Shown here piece by piece: positions 33,819 to 42,500 of a stretch of DNA of 64,000 nt. How positions within the stretch are numbered: position 1 is the first letter of the stretch; the number at the start of each line of letters is the position of its first letter. Origin of the DNA: Myxococcus guangdongensis (GTDB taxonomy: Bacteria > Myxococcota > Myxococcia > Myxococcales > Myxococcaceae); the NCBI RefSeq assembly GCF_024198255.1, contig NZ_JAJVKW010000001.1, positions 992,001 through 1,056,000 of the forward strand. Direction: 5' to 3'. A program made the position numbers and the translations under genes. The notes under the pieces are model-generated. The model was not told the origin of the DNA. It did not search any database and saw only the letters and a list, made by a program, of their open reading frames with translations.

Positions 33819-33848
33819 TTGTGGTTTGAAAGGGCGTTCTGCTATGAC
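33819..33848 (+). promoter_or_regulatory. Sigma-70 type promoter for the FHA-TPR gene
   Basis: TTGTGG (33819-33824), 18-base spacer, TATGAC (33843-33848). The start point would be near 33855, about 12 bases before GTG 33867. It supports GTG 33867 as the start over the in-frame ATG at 33810, which lies upstream of this promoter. Confidence 0.5.
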
Positions 33849-33866
33849 TGTACGCGGATCGGACCC

Positions 33867-35759
33867 GTGCTGAAGCTCATCATCGAAGACGACGAGGGGC
33901 GCAAGACCGTTGTTCCCTTCGTGCGCGACGAGATCACCATCGGCCGTCAGGAGGGAAACACCATCCGCCTGACGGAACGTAACGTGTCTCGTCGTCACGC
34001 ACGACTGGTGCGGTTGAACGGCCATGTCGTGGTGGAGGACCTGGGTAGCTATAACGGTACCCGGATCAACGGCGAGCGTATCGCGGGTCAGTCGCCCCTG
34101 AATGAGGGCGACCTGATCCAGATCGGCGACTACGACCTGGCACTCCAGGCCGAAGGCGCCGCGAACGCCGTAGGACCCATCACGACCAAGGTGCCCGCGC
34201 GCCGGCAGGAAACAGAGCCCGACGAGCCCGAGGGCTCCGAGGACGAGTCGCCCGGCGACGGGGAGGAGAATGACCACACTCCTCCGTCCCTGGACGGCGC
34301 GGACAAGCGTCGAAACTCCACCTCCATCATCCGGTTGGATCATGTGGAGGCGGACCGGCCGCGAAAGCTGGAGGACATCGACACCAAGGACGCGCCGCGT
34401 CTGGTGGTGTTGACTCCGGACGAGCTGCGCGGTCAGGAGTTCGCGTGCATCCGGACGGAGCTGCGCATCGGCCGGACGGACGACAACGACATCACGTTGG
34501 ATCATCGCTCGCTGTCGCGCACGCACGCCAAGCTGGTGCGCGAGAACACGGGCGAGTGGCGTGTCATCGACATGCAGTCCGCCAACGGGATGACGGTCAA
34601 CGGCGAGAGCTACGCCCAGGCGACGCTGAACAGCGGCGACGTGGTGGAGCTGGGCCACGTGAAGCTGCGCTTCCTGGCCGCCGGTGATGCCGCCGACGAG
34701 GCCGAGGAGCAGGGCGCCAGTGAAGGTGGCATGTCGAAGCTGCCGCTGGTCGCCGGGCTCGTCGCGCTGCTGCTGGGTGGTGGCGGCGTCATCTTCTGGA
34801 TGAACAAGCAGGGTCAGCTTGGCGGGACGCCTCCGCCCGTGGACCCCGTGGCCGTGGCGCAGACACCCAAGCCCGTGGAGCCGCCCCCGGAGCCTCCGGT
34901 GAAGCCGCCCGAGGACGTCAAGCCTCCGGAGACGGTGGTGCAGCCGGGGACGCCGGAGAAGCCTCCGGAGCCCCCTGCGGCGCAGGCGCAGCCGACCTAC
35001 GAGGACTTGCTGAAGTCGGCGAACGCCGCGTTCGGGACCAAGGACCTGAACCAGGCCGCGGACGCCCTCGCGCTGTTCTCCAAGACCGACAAGTCCCGGC
35101 CGGAGGTCAAGGAGCTGCAGGCCAAGCTCGCCTCCGAGCAAAGTGTGCAGAAGCAGCTCGCCGACGTGGAGAAGTCGCTGGCTGCGGGCAAGCTTGATGA
35201 CGCGAAGAAGTTGCTGGATGCCAGCGCGAGCACCCAGTTCTTCGACACACGTCACGCTGAACTGAAGGCGGAGTTCGACCGAGAGAAGAAGCGGCAGGAG
35301 GCCGCAGCAACGGTCGTTCCGACGGGTGCGAAGACCACACCTGAGGAGCCAGCAGGCCGCCCCACTCCTGCTAGCAAACGCAGGCAGGACGAGGTGAACC
35401 AGGCGTTGGCGACAGCGCAAGAGCTACTCGCCACCAAGAAGTACGATGAGGCGCTGACTGCCCTGAGCCCTTGTCTAGAGCCTGGCCCTAGCGTTCCTGG
35501 ATGCAACCTGAGCCTTGGTATTGCCTACATCGGCATCAAAAAGTACGAGCCTGCCATCACCAAGTTGAAGGCTTGCGTTGGCGCAGAGCCACAGAACGCT
35601 GAGTGCCACCTGTACCTCGGATCTGCTTACGCACGCATCCAGCAGAACGACAACGGAATCAGGCACTACCAAGAGTTCCTCAAGCTCGCCCCTTCCCATC
35701 CCCAGGCCAAGAACGTGAAGAGGTTGATTTCAGACTACGACGCGAAGGTTCAGCAGTAG
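33867..35759 (+). CDS. Double-FHA domain membrane protein with TPR C-terminus
   Basis: 630 residues. FHA domain 1 at about 1-90 (EITIGRQEGNTIRLTERNVSRRHARL, LGSYNGTRINGE) and FHA domain 2 at about 170-275 (LRIGRTDDNDITLDHRSLSRTHAKLV, QSANGMTVNGES) both keep the phosphothreonine-binding Arg, Ser and Asn residues. An acidic linker joins them. A single membrane helix (LPLVAGLVALLLGGGGVIFW, about 292-311) leads to a Pro-rich stretch and TPR-like repeats (about 375-620), probably periplasmic. FHA domains read Ser/Thr kinase signals, common in myxobacteria. Codon use shifts from about base 35220 to the end, see findings. Confidence 0.88.
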   Translation: MLKLIIEDDEGRKTVVPFVRDEITIGRQEGNTIRLTERNVSRRHARLVRLNGHVVVEDLGSYNGTRINGERIAGQSPLNEGDLIQIGDYDLALQAEGAANAVGPITTKVPARRQETEPDEPEGSEDESPGDGEENDHTPPSLDGADKRRNSTSIIRLDHVEADRPRKLEDIDTKDAPRLVVLTPDELRGQEFACIRTELRIGRTDDNDITLDHRSLSRTHAKLVRENTGEWRVIDMQSANGMTVNGESYAQATLNSGDVVELGHVKLRFLAAGDAADEAEEQGASEGGMSKLPLVAGLVALLLGGGGVIFWMNKQGQLGGTPPPVDPVAVAQTPKPVEPPPEPPVKPPEDVKPPETVVQPGTPEKPPEPPAAQAQPTYEDLLKSANAAFGTKDLNQAADALALFSKTDKSRPEVKELQAKLASEQSVQKQLADVEKSLAAGKLDDAKKLLDASASTQFFDTRHAELKAEFDREKKRQEAAATVVPTGAKTTPEEPAGRPTPASKRRQDEVNQALATAQELLATKKYDEALTALSPCLEPGPSVPGCNLSLGIAYIGIKKYEPAITKLKACVGAEPQNAECHLYLGSAYARIQQNDNGIRHYQEFLKLAPSHPQAKNVKRLISDYDAKVQQ

Positions 35760-35858
35760 TCGTCTAGCAAGAGATGCAGTGGCGTGCCGTCGGGCTCCTT
35801 CCCCCTCCCCCAAGGCCCGTTCGGCCATATTGCAGTTCACCTGCAGCGAGGAGACGCT

Positions 35859-36452
35859 GTGCAGATTCGCATCCTGGTGGTTGATGACGAGCAGGACAAC
35901 TGCGACTACCTCAAGCTGGTGCTGACCCGCGAAGGCTACGAGGTCGTCACCACGACGGACCCCACGCAGACAGTGGAGATCCTCCGTGGCTCCGACTTCC
36001 ACCTCGTCATCCTCGACATGATGATGCCGCAGATGTCGGGGACCGAGGTGCTGGAGCTCATCCGCAAGTACGACACCGACGTCGCCGTCATCGTCGCCAC
36101 CGCGTACCCCACGGTGGACACGGCCGTCGCGTCGCTCAAGGCCCAGGCTTCCGACTACGTCAAGAAGCCCATGGAGCCCGAGCAGTTCATCTCCGCCGTC
36201 CGCAACGCCCTGCAGAAGAAGGGCCTGTCCCAGGACCCGGAGGCGGATCTCCACCGCGCCATCGGTCGCACCATCCGCGACGCCCGCAAGACGCAGGAAC
36301 TCACCCTCAAGCAGCTCGCGCGGCGCACGGGCCTGTCCGTGTCCCTGCTGTCGCAAATCGAGCGCGCCGAGTCCTCGGCGTCCATCTCGTCGCTCTACAA
36401 AATCGCCTCGGCGCTCCAACTGCGCATGGGCGAGCTGTTCGGCGACACCTGA
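35859..36452 (+). CDS. Response regulator with receiver domain and XRE-type HTH output
   Basis: 197 residues from GTG 35859 with GAGGAG six bases upstream. Receiver domain 1-120: acidic pocket VVDDEQ, phosphoacceptor Asp53 (VILDMMMP), Thr in VATAYP and Lys in YVKKP. It is followed by a Cro/C1-type helix-turn-helix at about 130-195 (IRDARKTQELTLKQLARRTGLSVSLLSQIERAESSASISSLYKIASAL), the same arrangement as in many single-domain repressors. Receiver plus XRE is an uncommon output. No histidine kinase is adjacent, so it is an orphan regulator here. Target sites unknown. Confidence 0.9.
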   Translation: MQIRILVVDDEQDNCDYLKLVLTREGYEVVTTTDPTQTVEILRGSDFHLVILDMMMPQMSGTEVLELIRKYDTDVAVIVATAYPTVDTAVASLKAQASDYVKKPMEPEQFISAVRNALQKKGLSQDPEADLHRAIGRTIRDARKTQELTLKQLARRTGLSVSLLSQIERAESSASISSLYKIASALQLRMGELFGDT

Positions 36453-36486
36453 AGCACCCCCATCGCTTCGCCGGCCGCTCCAGTCA

Positions 36487-37263
36487 CTAGCGGCCGGTGA
36501 AGCGGGGCGGTCTCTTCTCCAGGAACGCCGCCCGCCCCTCCTTCGCATCCTCGCTGGCGAACGCCCTCGCGCGCAGCTCCCGCAGCCGCGCCCGCTCCGA
36601 GTCCCCGAGCGACGAGCGCCCCAGCAACCCGAAGGACTCCTTCATCCCCGACACGGCCCCAGGCGCATGCCCCGCCAGCGTCGCGCACAGCGCGTCCGCA
36701 CGCGCCTCCGCGTCCTCCTCGCACGCGTCCAACAGCCCCCAGTCCAGCGCCTCGCGCGCGTCCAGCTTCCTCGCGGTGAGGAACAGCTGCTTGGCCCGCG
36801 ACAACCCCACCAGCCGCGTGGCCCGCGCCAGTCCCTCCGGCGAGTAGACGATGCCCAGCTTCGCCGGGGGCATGAGGAAGACCGTCTCCGGCGCGCCCAC
36901 GCGGAAGTCACACGAGGCCGCCAAATCGAACCCCGCCCCCACCGCCGCCCCACGCACGAGCGCCACGCTGGGCGCCGGGTGCCGCTCCAGCTTGAGCAGG
37001 CAGTCCACCAGGATGTCGTCCGGGAGCCGCCCGTCCTCACCCGGGGGCCCCAGGTGCGTCAGGTCATAGCCCGCGCAGAACGTCCCGCCCGCCCCACGCA
37101 CCAGCAACGCACGCACGTGCGGCTCGGGCTCCAGCGCCGCGTCCAGCACCGCCAGCATCGCGTCGTTGAGCGCATTGCGGCGCGCCAGGTTCGAGAGCGT
37201 CAGCACCCGCACGCCGTCCTCCCGGTCCTCCACCTCCACGCCGGGCGACTTCTCCATCGTCAT
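36487..37263 (-). CDS. Enoyl-CoA hydratase/isomerase family protein
   Basis: 258 residues from ATG 37263 (a GTG 15 bases upstream is in frame but less likely; GGAG lies at a good distance from the ATG). Crotonase fold motifs: LSNLARRNALNDAMLAVLDAAL, LLVRGAGGTFCAGYDLTHLG (oxyanion hole), ALVRGAAVGAGFDLAASCDFRVG and FLMPPAKLGIVYSPEGLARATRLVG. These enzymes hydrate or isomerise enoyl-CoA in fatty-acid or related pathways. The first active-site Glu is not obvious (AAVGAGFDLA region lacks it), so the exact activity is open. It lies tail-to-tail with the response regulator gene. Confidence 0.85.
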   Translation of the reverse strand: MTMEKSPGVEVEDREDGVRVLTLSNLARRNALNDAMLAVLDAALEPEPHVRALLVRGAGGTFCAGYDLTHLGPPGEDGRLPDDILVDCLLKLERHPAPSVALVRGAAVGAGFDLAASCDFRVGAPETVFLMPPAKLGIVYSPEGLARATRLVGLSRAKQLFLTARKLDAREALDWGLLDACEEDAEARADALCATLAGHAPGAVSGMKESFGLLGRSSLGDSERARLRELRARAFASEDAKEGRAAFLEKRPPRFTGR

Positions 37264-37429
37264 GGGCTTCGACTCCACTCACGGATTTCGCGCGCGAACC
37301 TCCCACGCTTCCGCCCCGGGAGGCTCCAGCAAATGCGTCCCCGGCAGAGCCTCCGTGCCGTCCCATCACCTCTCGCCCCGCCCTGCTCCCTTGCCCGCCC
37401 GACGAGCGAGACACCGTGCAACAGGTCCC

Positions 37430-37435
37430 TACAAT
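37430..37435 (+). promoter_or_regulatory. Possible -10 element upstream of the small gene at 37483
   Basis: TACAAT, one base from consensus, lies 28 bases before the leader ATG in the space between the divergent enoyl-CoA hydratase gene and the small gene. No clear -35 is found at 16-18 bases, so this is weak. Confidence 0.3.
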
Positions 37436-37462
37436 CCAGTAAATTTGCGGCTGTAGGAGGGC

Positions 37463-37486
37463 ATGGCGTACCTTGTCACACCGTGA
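37463..37486 (+). CDS. Seven-residue leader ORF (MAYLVTP) overlapping the next start
   Basis: ATG GCG TAC CTT GTC ACA CCG TGA begins just after an AGGAGGG sequence. Its stop codon overlaps the GTG start of the next gene by four bases (GTGA). It may serve as a translational leader, or the AGGAGG may simply be the ribosome site of a wrongly placed start. The spacing between AGGAGG and ATG is short (two to three bases), which weakens the claim. Confidence 0.3.
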   Translation: MAYLVTP

Positions 37487-37866
37487 AGCCCTCCTCTTCC
37501 TCAGGCACTGGTGTTGGTGTGGTCGACCTCCATGGCGCGCGTCGCGCTCGGCGGATGGACCTCTACCGTGGCCGTCACGCGGACCGCGTCCGCGGAGTCC
37601 GAGGCACGCTCGAAGCACTCACCCAGAGCGGCACCCTCTTCACCCAGGACGGCACGCGCCGCGGCCTGTCGCTGCTCAAGGCCCTGCAGCTGTTGCAGCG
37701 GGCCGGCGCGCGACTGGAGGAGCTGTCGGGGAGCGGTGTGATTCCGGCGCCCCGCAAGCAGGAGCGCATCGACGCGCTGTACGAGGAGCTGGACACGCTC
37801 TTCGCTCGCGCGGACAAGCTGGCCGGACGGGACGAGGCCAGCGTGGCCCAGCTTCCCGCCCGCTAG
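37483..37866 (+). CDS. Small conserved hypothetical protein
   Basis: 127 residues from GTG 37483, or 103 from ATG 37555. A charged N-terminus (DLYRGRHADRVRGVRGTLEALTQSGTLFTQDGTRRG) is followed by amphipathic helices (LSLLKALQLLQRAGARLEELSG, QERIDALYEELDTLFARADKLAG) suggesting a small helical, perhaps oligomeric protein. No named family recognised. It ends 10 bases before the convergent ftsZ stop. Good codon bias supports that it is real. Confidence 0.65.
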   Translation: MKPSSSSGTGVGVVDLHGARRARRMDLYRGRHADRVRGVRGTLEALTQSGTLFTQDGTRRGLSLLKALQLLQRAGARLEELSGSGVIPAPRKQERIDALYEELDTLFARADKLAGRDEASVAQLPAR

Positions 37867-37876
37867 TCGCGAAGGC

Positions 37877-39100
37877 CTACGGCAGCTCCGTCTGGCCCTG
37901 CCGACGCAGGAACGTGGGGATGTCGAACTGGTCCTCGTCCAGAGGCAGCGCCGACTCCTTCACCACGGACGTGCGGTTGCTGATGCTCTTGCTGGACTCC
38001 ACGGGCGCGAGCGGACGCGGCGCGCTGCCCTTCGCGGGGACCAGGCTGGCCACCTCCTCGCGCGCGCCAATCAGCACCGACTGCTGCGGCGCACGGGACA
38101 GCGGGACCTGGACCACCGGCGCCACGTTGCGGACCTTGGGCGCATCGCGGTGGACGAAGCCCGTCGCGATGATGGTGATCTTCACCTCGTCCTGGATGTT
38201 CTCGTCGATGAGCGAGCCGAAGATGATCTCCGCCTCGCTGTCGGCCGCGTCGTGCACCAGGGTCAACGCCTCGTTGACCTCCTGGAGCGTCATGTCCCGG
38301 CCGCCCGTGATGTTGATGAGCAGGCCCGTGGCGCCGTCGATGGAGACGTCCTCGAGCAGCGGACTGGAGATGGCCTGCTGCATGGCCGTCAGCGCGCGCT
38401 TGTCACCGGACGAGTTGCCCGTGCCCATGAGCGCCAGACCCTTGTCGCTCATGATGGTCTTCACGTCGGCGAAGTCGACGTTGATGTAGCCGTGGTACTG
38501 GATGAGGTCGCTGATGCCCTGCACGGCGTTCAGCAGCACCTCGTCCGCGCGCTTGAAGGTCTCCAGGAGCGGCATCGGCTCGTTGGAGAGCGACAGCAGC
38601 CGCTGGTTCGGAATGGTGATGAGCGTGTCCACCGCGGCCTTGAGCTCGACGATGCCCTGCTCGGCCTGCTTGCGGCGCTTGTTGCCCTCGAAGAGGAAGG
38701 GCTTGGTGACGACGCCCACCGTGAGGCAACCCAGGCTCTTGGCGATGTCCGCGATGATGGGCGCGGCGCCCGTGCCGGTGCCGCCACCCATGCCCGCCGT
38801 CACGAAGACCATGTCGGCGCCCTCGAGCACCGCGGCAATCTGGTCCCTCGACTCCAACGCGGCCTCGCGGCCCATCTCCGGGTTGGCGCCGGCGCCCAGG
38901 CCCTTGGTCAGCGTCTGGCCCAGCTGCAGCCGCGTGGGCGCCTTGCTGGCGGCGAGCGCCTGGATATCGGTGTTGGCGGCGATGAAGTCCACGCGGTCCA
39001 GCTTGGACATGATCATCGTGTTGACCGCGTTGCAGCCTGCCCCACCTGCCCCGACGACCCGAATCTTGGCGGCCTGCTTGTTCTGATCGAACTGGTCCAT
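37877..39100 (-). CDS. ftsZ: Cell division protein FtsZ
   Basis: 407 residues. GTP-binding signature [11 protein letters not shown] near the start and [17 protein letters not shown] tubulin motif, then [15 protein letters not shown] and the T7-loop-like region. A 90-residue linker leads to the conserved C-terminal peptide [10 protein letters not shown], which binds FtsA and other partners. FtsZ polymerises at the division site. It is separated from ftsA by an 8.1-kb surface-protein gene, which is unusual. A 20-bp inverted repeat lies about 90 bases upstream of its ATG. Confidence 0.97.
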   Translation of the reverse strand: MDQFDQNKQAAKIRVVGAGGAGCNAVNTMIMSKLDRVDFIAANTDIQALAASKAPTRLQLGQTLTKGLGAGANPEMGREAALESRDQIAAVLEGADMVFVTAGMGGGTGTGAAPIIADIAKSLGCLTVGVVTKPFLFEGNKRRKQAEQGIVELKAAVDTLITIPNQRLLSLSNEPMPLLETFKRADEVLLNAVQGISDLIQYHGYINVDFADVKTIMSDKGLALMGTGNSSGDKRALTAMQQAISSPLLEDVSIDGATGLLINITGGRDMTLQEVNEALTLVHDAADSEAEIIFGSLIDENIQDEVKITIIATGFVHRDAPKVRNVAPVVQVPLSRAPQQSVLIGAREEVASLVPAKGSAPRPLAPVESSKSISNRTSVVKESALPLDEDQFDIPTFLRRQGQTELP

Positions 39101-39190
39101 ACGCGGTCCTTTCGGCAGGCGTCGCGCGATGCAGCGCGCGGGCCTCCAACCTCCACAATCATCAGCAAGTCCCGATCTTTGGCAAGTATT

Positions 39191-39210
39191 CCGCTACGCA
39201 CATGTAGCGG
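39191..39210. promoter_or_regulatory. Inverted repeat upstream of ftsZ (operator candidate)
   Basis: CCGCTAC-GCACAT-GTAGCGG: perfect 7-bp arms around six bases, 91 bases before the ftsZ ATG. Size and symmetry suit a dimeric DNA-binding protein. It lies just upstream of the candidate -35. Confidence 0.45.
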
Positions 39211-39444
39211 GATGAGCCGGCGCCGAGTCCTGACGCGCACTTACGCAGCGGCATCCGAAGCAAGCAGCGCGGCGTGGAGGGTCCACTTCGCCCCTTGACT
39301 CGCGAAAGGCGGCGCGCCCTGGCGGGTCATTCCCCCCGCGAACCCACCCCGTTCCTCCGCGCTCCACCCCGGCGTGGCGGGTCTTCACGCACCGTCAGAC
39401 CTCCAGGACTCATGGTGGAGGACGGGCCTCGCACCAAAAACCAA

Positions 39445-39476
39445 GGGTGGCCCCGGACGAAGCTCCGGGACCACCC
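39445..39476 (-). terminator. Rho-independent terminator of the giant surface protein gene
   Basis: On the minus strand GGGTGGTCCCGGA pairs with TCCGGGGCCACCC (one mismatch) around a 6-base loop. It is followed by TTGGTTTTTGG, a run of U. It is 29 bases after the stop at 39506. Confidence 0.75.
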
Positions 39477-39505
39477 TCGGGGTTCAGCTCGAGCTTGGGC
39501 TCAGG

Positions 39506-42500
39506 TCAGGGGTTCTCGCGCTCCACCTCGACCTTGCCGACGCGCAGGATGTTGAACTCCACGCGGCGGTTGTTCTCACGGCCCGCCGCCGTCTTGTTGG
39601 TGTCCACCGGCTTCGTCTCGCCGTAGCCCTGCGACTCCAGGCGCGCGGCGTCGATGCCCTCCTTCACCAGGAACGCACGGACGTTGGCGGCGCGGCGGCG
39701 CGACAGGTCCAGGTTGGACGCGTCGTTGCCCTGGTCATCCGTGTGGCCCTCGATGCGCAGCAGTTCCACCTGCGGGTTCGCACGCAGCACCGCGGCCACC
39801 TGCTTCAGCAGCGGGAAGCTGCGCGGCAGGATGATGTCCTTGCCGGTGGCGAAGTAGACCTTCTCCAGGATGAGGATGCGCTCGCCATCCACCTGGACCT
39901 TCACCTTGCCCTTGTCGGGGCAGCCGTCCTCGTCCTGGAAGCCGTTGATGGTCTCCGGCTCCATCGGGCACTTGTCCGCCACGTCCGGGATGCCGTCCCG
40001 GTCGTTGTCCGGGTCCGGGCAGCCGTCCTCGTCCTGGAAGCCGTCCTTGTCCTCGGGCTGGTTCGGGCAGCGGTCATCCGGGTCGAAGATGCCGTCGCCA
40101 TCCGTGTCCACGGGCGGCGCCACGTCGGGGCAGCCGTCCTCGTCCTGGAAGCCGTTCTTCGTCTCCGGCTCGTTCACGCACTGGTCGTCACCGTCGAGGA
40201 TGCCGTCCTGGTCGTTGTCCGGGTCCGGGCAGCCGTCCGCGTCCTCGAAGCCGTCCTTGTCCTCGGGCTGCGTGGGGCAGCGGTCGTCCGGGTCGTAGAT
40301 GCCGTCGCCGTCCGTGTCCACGGGCGGAGGCGGCGCCGTCGGCTTGGGCGACGGAGGCGGGCTGAAGCTGAAGCCCGCCAGCAGCCGGTAGCCCGGCGTG
40401 CCGTAGCCACGGGTGAGGCCCGGGCCACCACCGAGGTGCGCCGCGAAGCCCTTCGCCGAGCGGTACTTCAGCGCGGCCAGCAGCTCCAGCGGGCTCTCCT
40501 CCGTGTCCTGCTCGTCCAGGCCGATGGCGCCAATCACCGTCGCCTCGGCGGCGAGCGGGACGCGGCCCAGCGTGAAGGGAATCTCCGTGCCCAGGCCGTA
40601 CGTGAAGGCGTTGCCCGCCGTCAGGTTGCGCAGCACCTGCTTCTCACGCAGGTCCACGCCGACGTTGGCGGCGAAGCGGACCCGCTGACCGTACTCGGCC
40701 ACCAGCTTCGGCTGCACCGCCACCCCCGAGCCTCCGAGGAAGTCGTTGCCGCCCGCCGTGGGGAGCACCACCGGCACCGCCAGCGCGAGCCCGAAGTTCT
40801 CCCCATCGATGATGCGCGCCTTCGGGACCAGCCGCAGGTCACCGATGCCGCCGGAGCTCACGCCGTCCGCCAGCGTGGGGTCCACCTGCGGCGCCGGGTC
40901 CGAACCCTGGATGGTCACCGGCAGCACCACGCCGATTTCGAAGCGGTCGAACAGACCCACCGCGCCCATCAGGTCGATGCCCACCTGGCGGCTCACCACC
41001 GCGGTGATGAACCGGTCCGAGCGCGGGTCCAGGAAGTTGAGCGGCTTGCTGGCGTAGTTGAGCGACAGGCCCAGGTTGAGGCCCAGGTGAGGCTGCACGC
41101 GGGCGCTGTGCAGACCGAGGATGTCCTCGGCGCCCGGGCCCGGCTTGTAGCGCTGCACGTCGATGGACTGCGACGCGCCCCTCGGCGCAATCACCTGCGC
41201 GTGGGCAGGCTGCGCCGCGAGCGTCCCCGCGAGGACCAGGCCTCCGGCGACCCCCGCCGCCACCGCCCGCGACGAGCGACGGAGGCGACCGAAGAGGGGC
41301 AGCGCGAGCAGCAGCAGCGCCAGCGGCGCGAACGTCCCCGCTCCGCCCGTGCTGCAGCCACGGCCCACCACGACGAAGTCGTCGTTGCCATCGAGCGGGT
41401 TGGAGCCGCCCTTGACCTCGTCACCGTCGCTCGCCCCACCGCGGTCGGTGTCGGCGTCGTTCGGGTTCGTCTCACCGTTGTCGAGGCCGCCGTTGTGGTT
41501 GGCGTCCTCCTGGCCATCGCGCAGGCCGTCGCCGTCCGTGTCCGGGTTGAGCGGATCCGTGGCGTTGGAGCCCTTGACCTCCACGCCGTCGCTCAGCTCG
41601 TCGTCATCCGAGTCGGCGTCGTTCGGGTCGGTCTCCGTGGCGTCACGGCGGCCGTCGTGGTTCTTGTCCTCCTCGCCATCGCGCAGGCCGTCACCATCCG
41701 TGTCCGGGTTCTTCGGGTCGGTGGTGGTGGTGGGGTCCGCGTCCGGCACGAAGTTCGGCGAGTCGATGTTGGTGCCCGGGCCCGCCGTCTCGCGCGTCAC
41801 GCCGCGCTCGGTGCCGTCGTTCAGCCCGTCGTTGTCGCTGTCCGGGTCGAGCGCGTCGATGATGCCGTCCCCATCCGTGTCGGTGAGGCCGTCCTCGCCG
41901 TCCGGCACGCCGTCGTCGTCGGAGTCCGCGTCATGCGGATCCATGCCCAGCTCGATTTCGCGCGCGTCGGGGACGCCGTCCAGGTCGGAGTCCAGGTCGT
42001 CCGCGGCCACGTTCGGGTCGGTCTCGCCCGGGTCGACGCGACCGTTGTGGTTGGTGTCCTCGTTGCCGTCGAACACGCTGCCGCCGTCGGTGTCCCGGTT
42101 GAGCGGGTCCGTCGTCGTCGTCGGGTCCGCGTCCGGGATGAACACGCTCGGGTCGGTGTCCGTGCCCTGGGGCTCGGTGATGCCCAGCTCCGTGCCGTCC
42201 TGCAGCCCGTCGCCGTCCGTGTCCGCCTTGTTCGGGTCGGTCTCGCCCGGGTCGACGATGCCGTCGTGGTTCTTGTCCTCGTTGCCGTCGAGGATGCCGT
42301 CGTCATCCGAGTCGTCGTCCAGCGGGTCCGTCCCACCGACGTTCACCTCGACGCCGTCGGAGATGCCGTCGCCGTCCGTGTCCGGGTTGTTCGGGTCCGT
42401 GCCGCGCGCAATCTCGTCCGCGTCCGTCAGCCCGTCGCCATCCGAGTCCAGGCCGATGGTCCACGTGAAGGTCGCGGGCGTGGGGTCCACGTCGCCGTCC

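Larger units (their letters stand above)
39101..39505. other. Intergenic region between ftsZ and the giant surface protein gene
   Basis: About 400 bases without a supported gene. It contains the ftsZ upstream region with an inverted repeat (39191-39210), a possible minus-strand promoter TTGCCA-16-GATGAT reading to ftsZ (about 39159-39186), and the terminator of the giant gene (39445-39476). Confidence 0.5.

Noticed and set aside
36667-37866. A 399-codon plus-strand frame ending in the small gene at 37483
   Set aside because: Everything before 37483 is antisense of the enoyl-CoA hydratase gene and the intergenic region.
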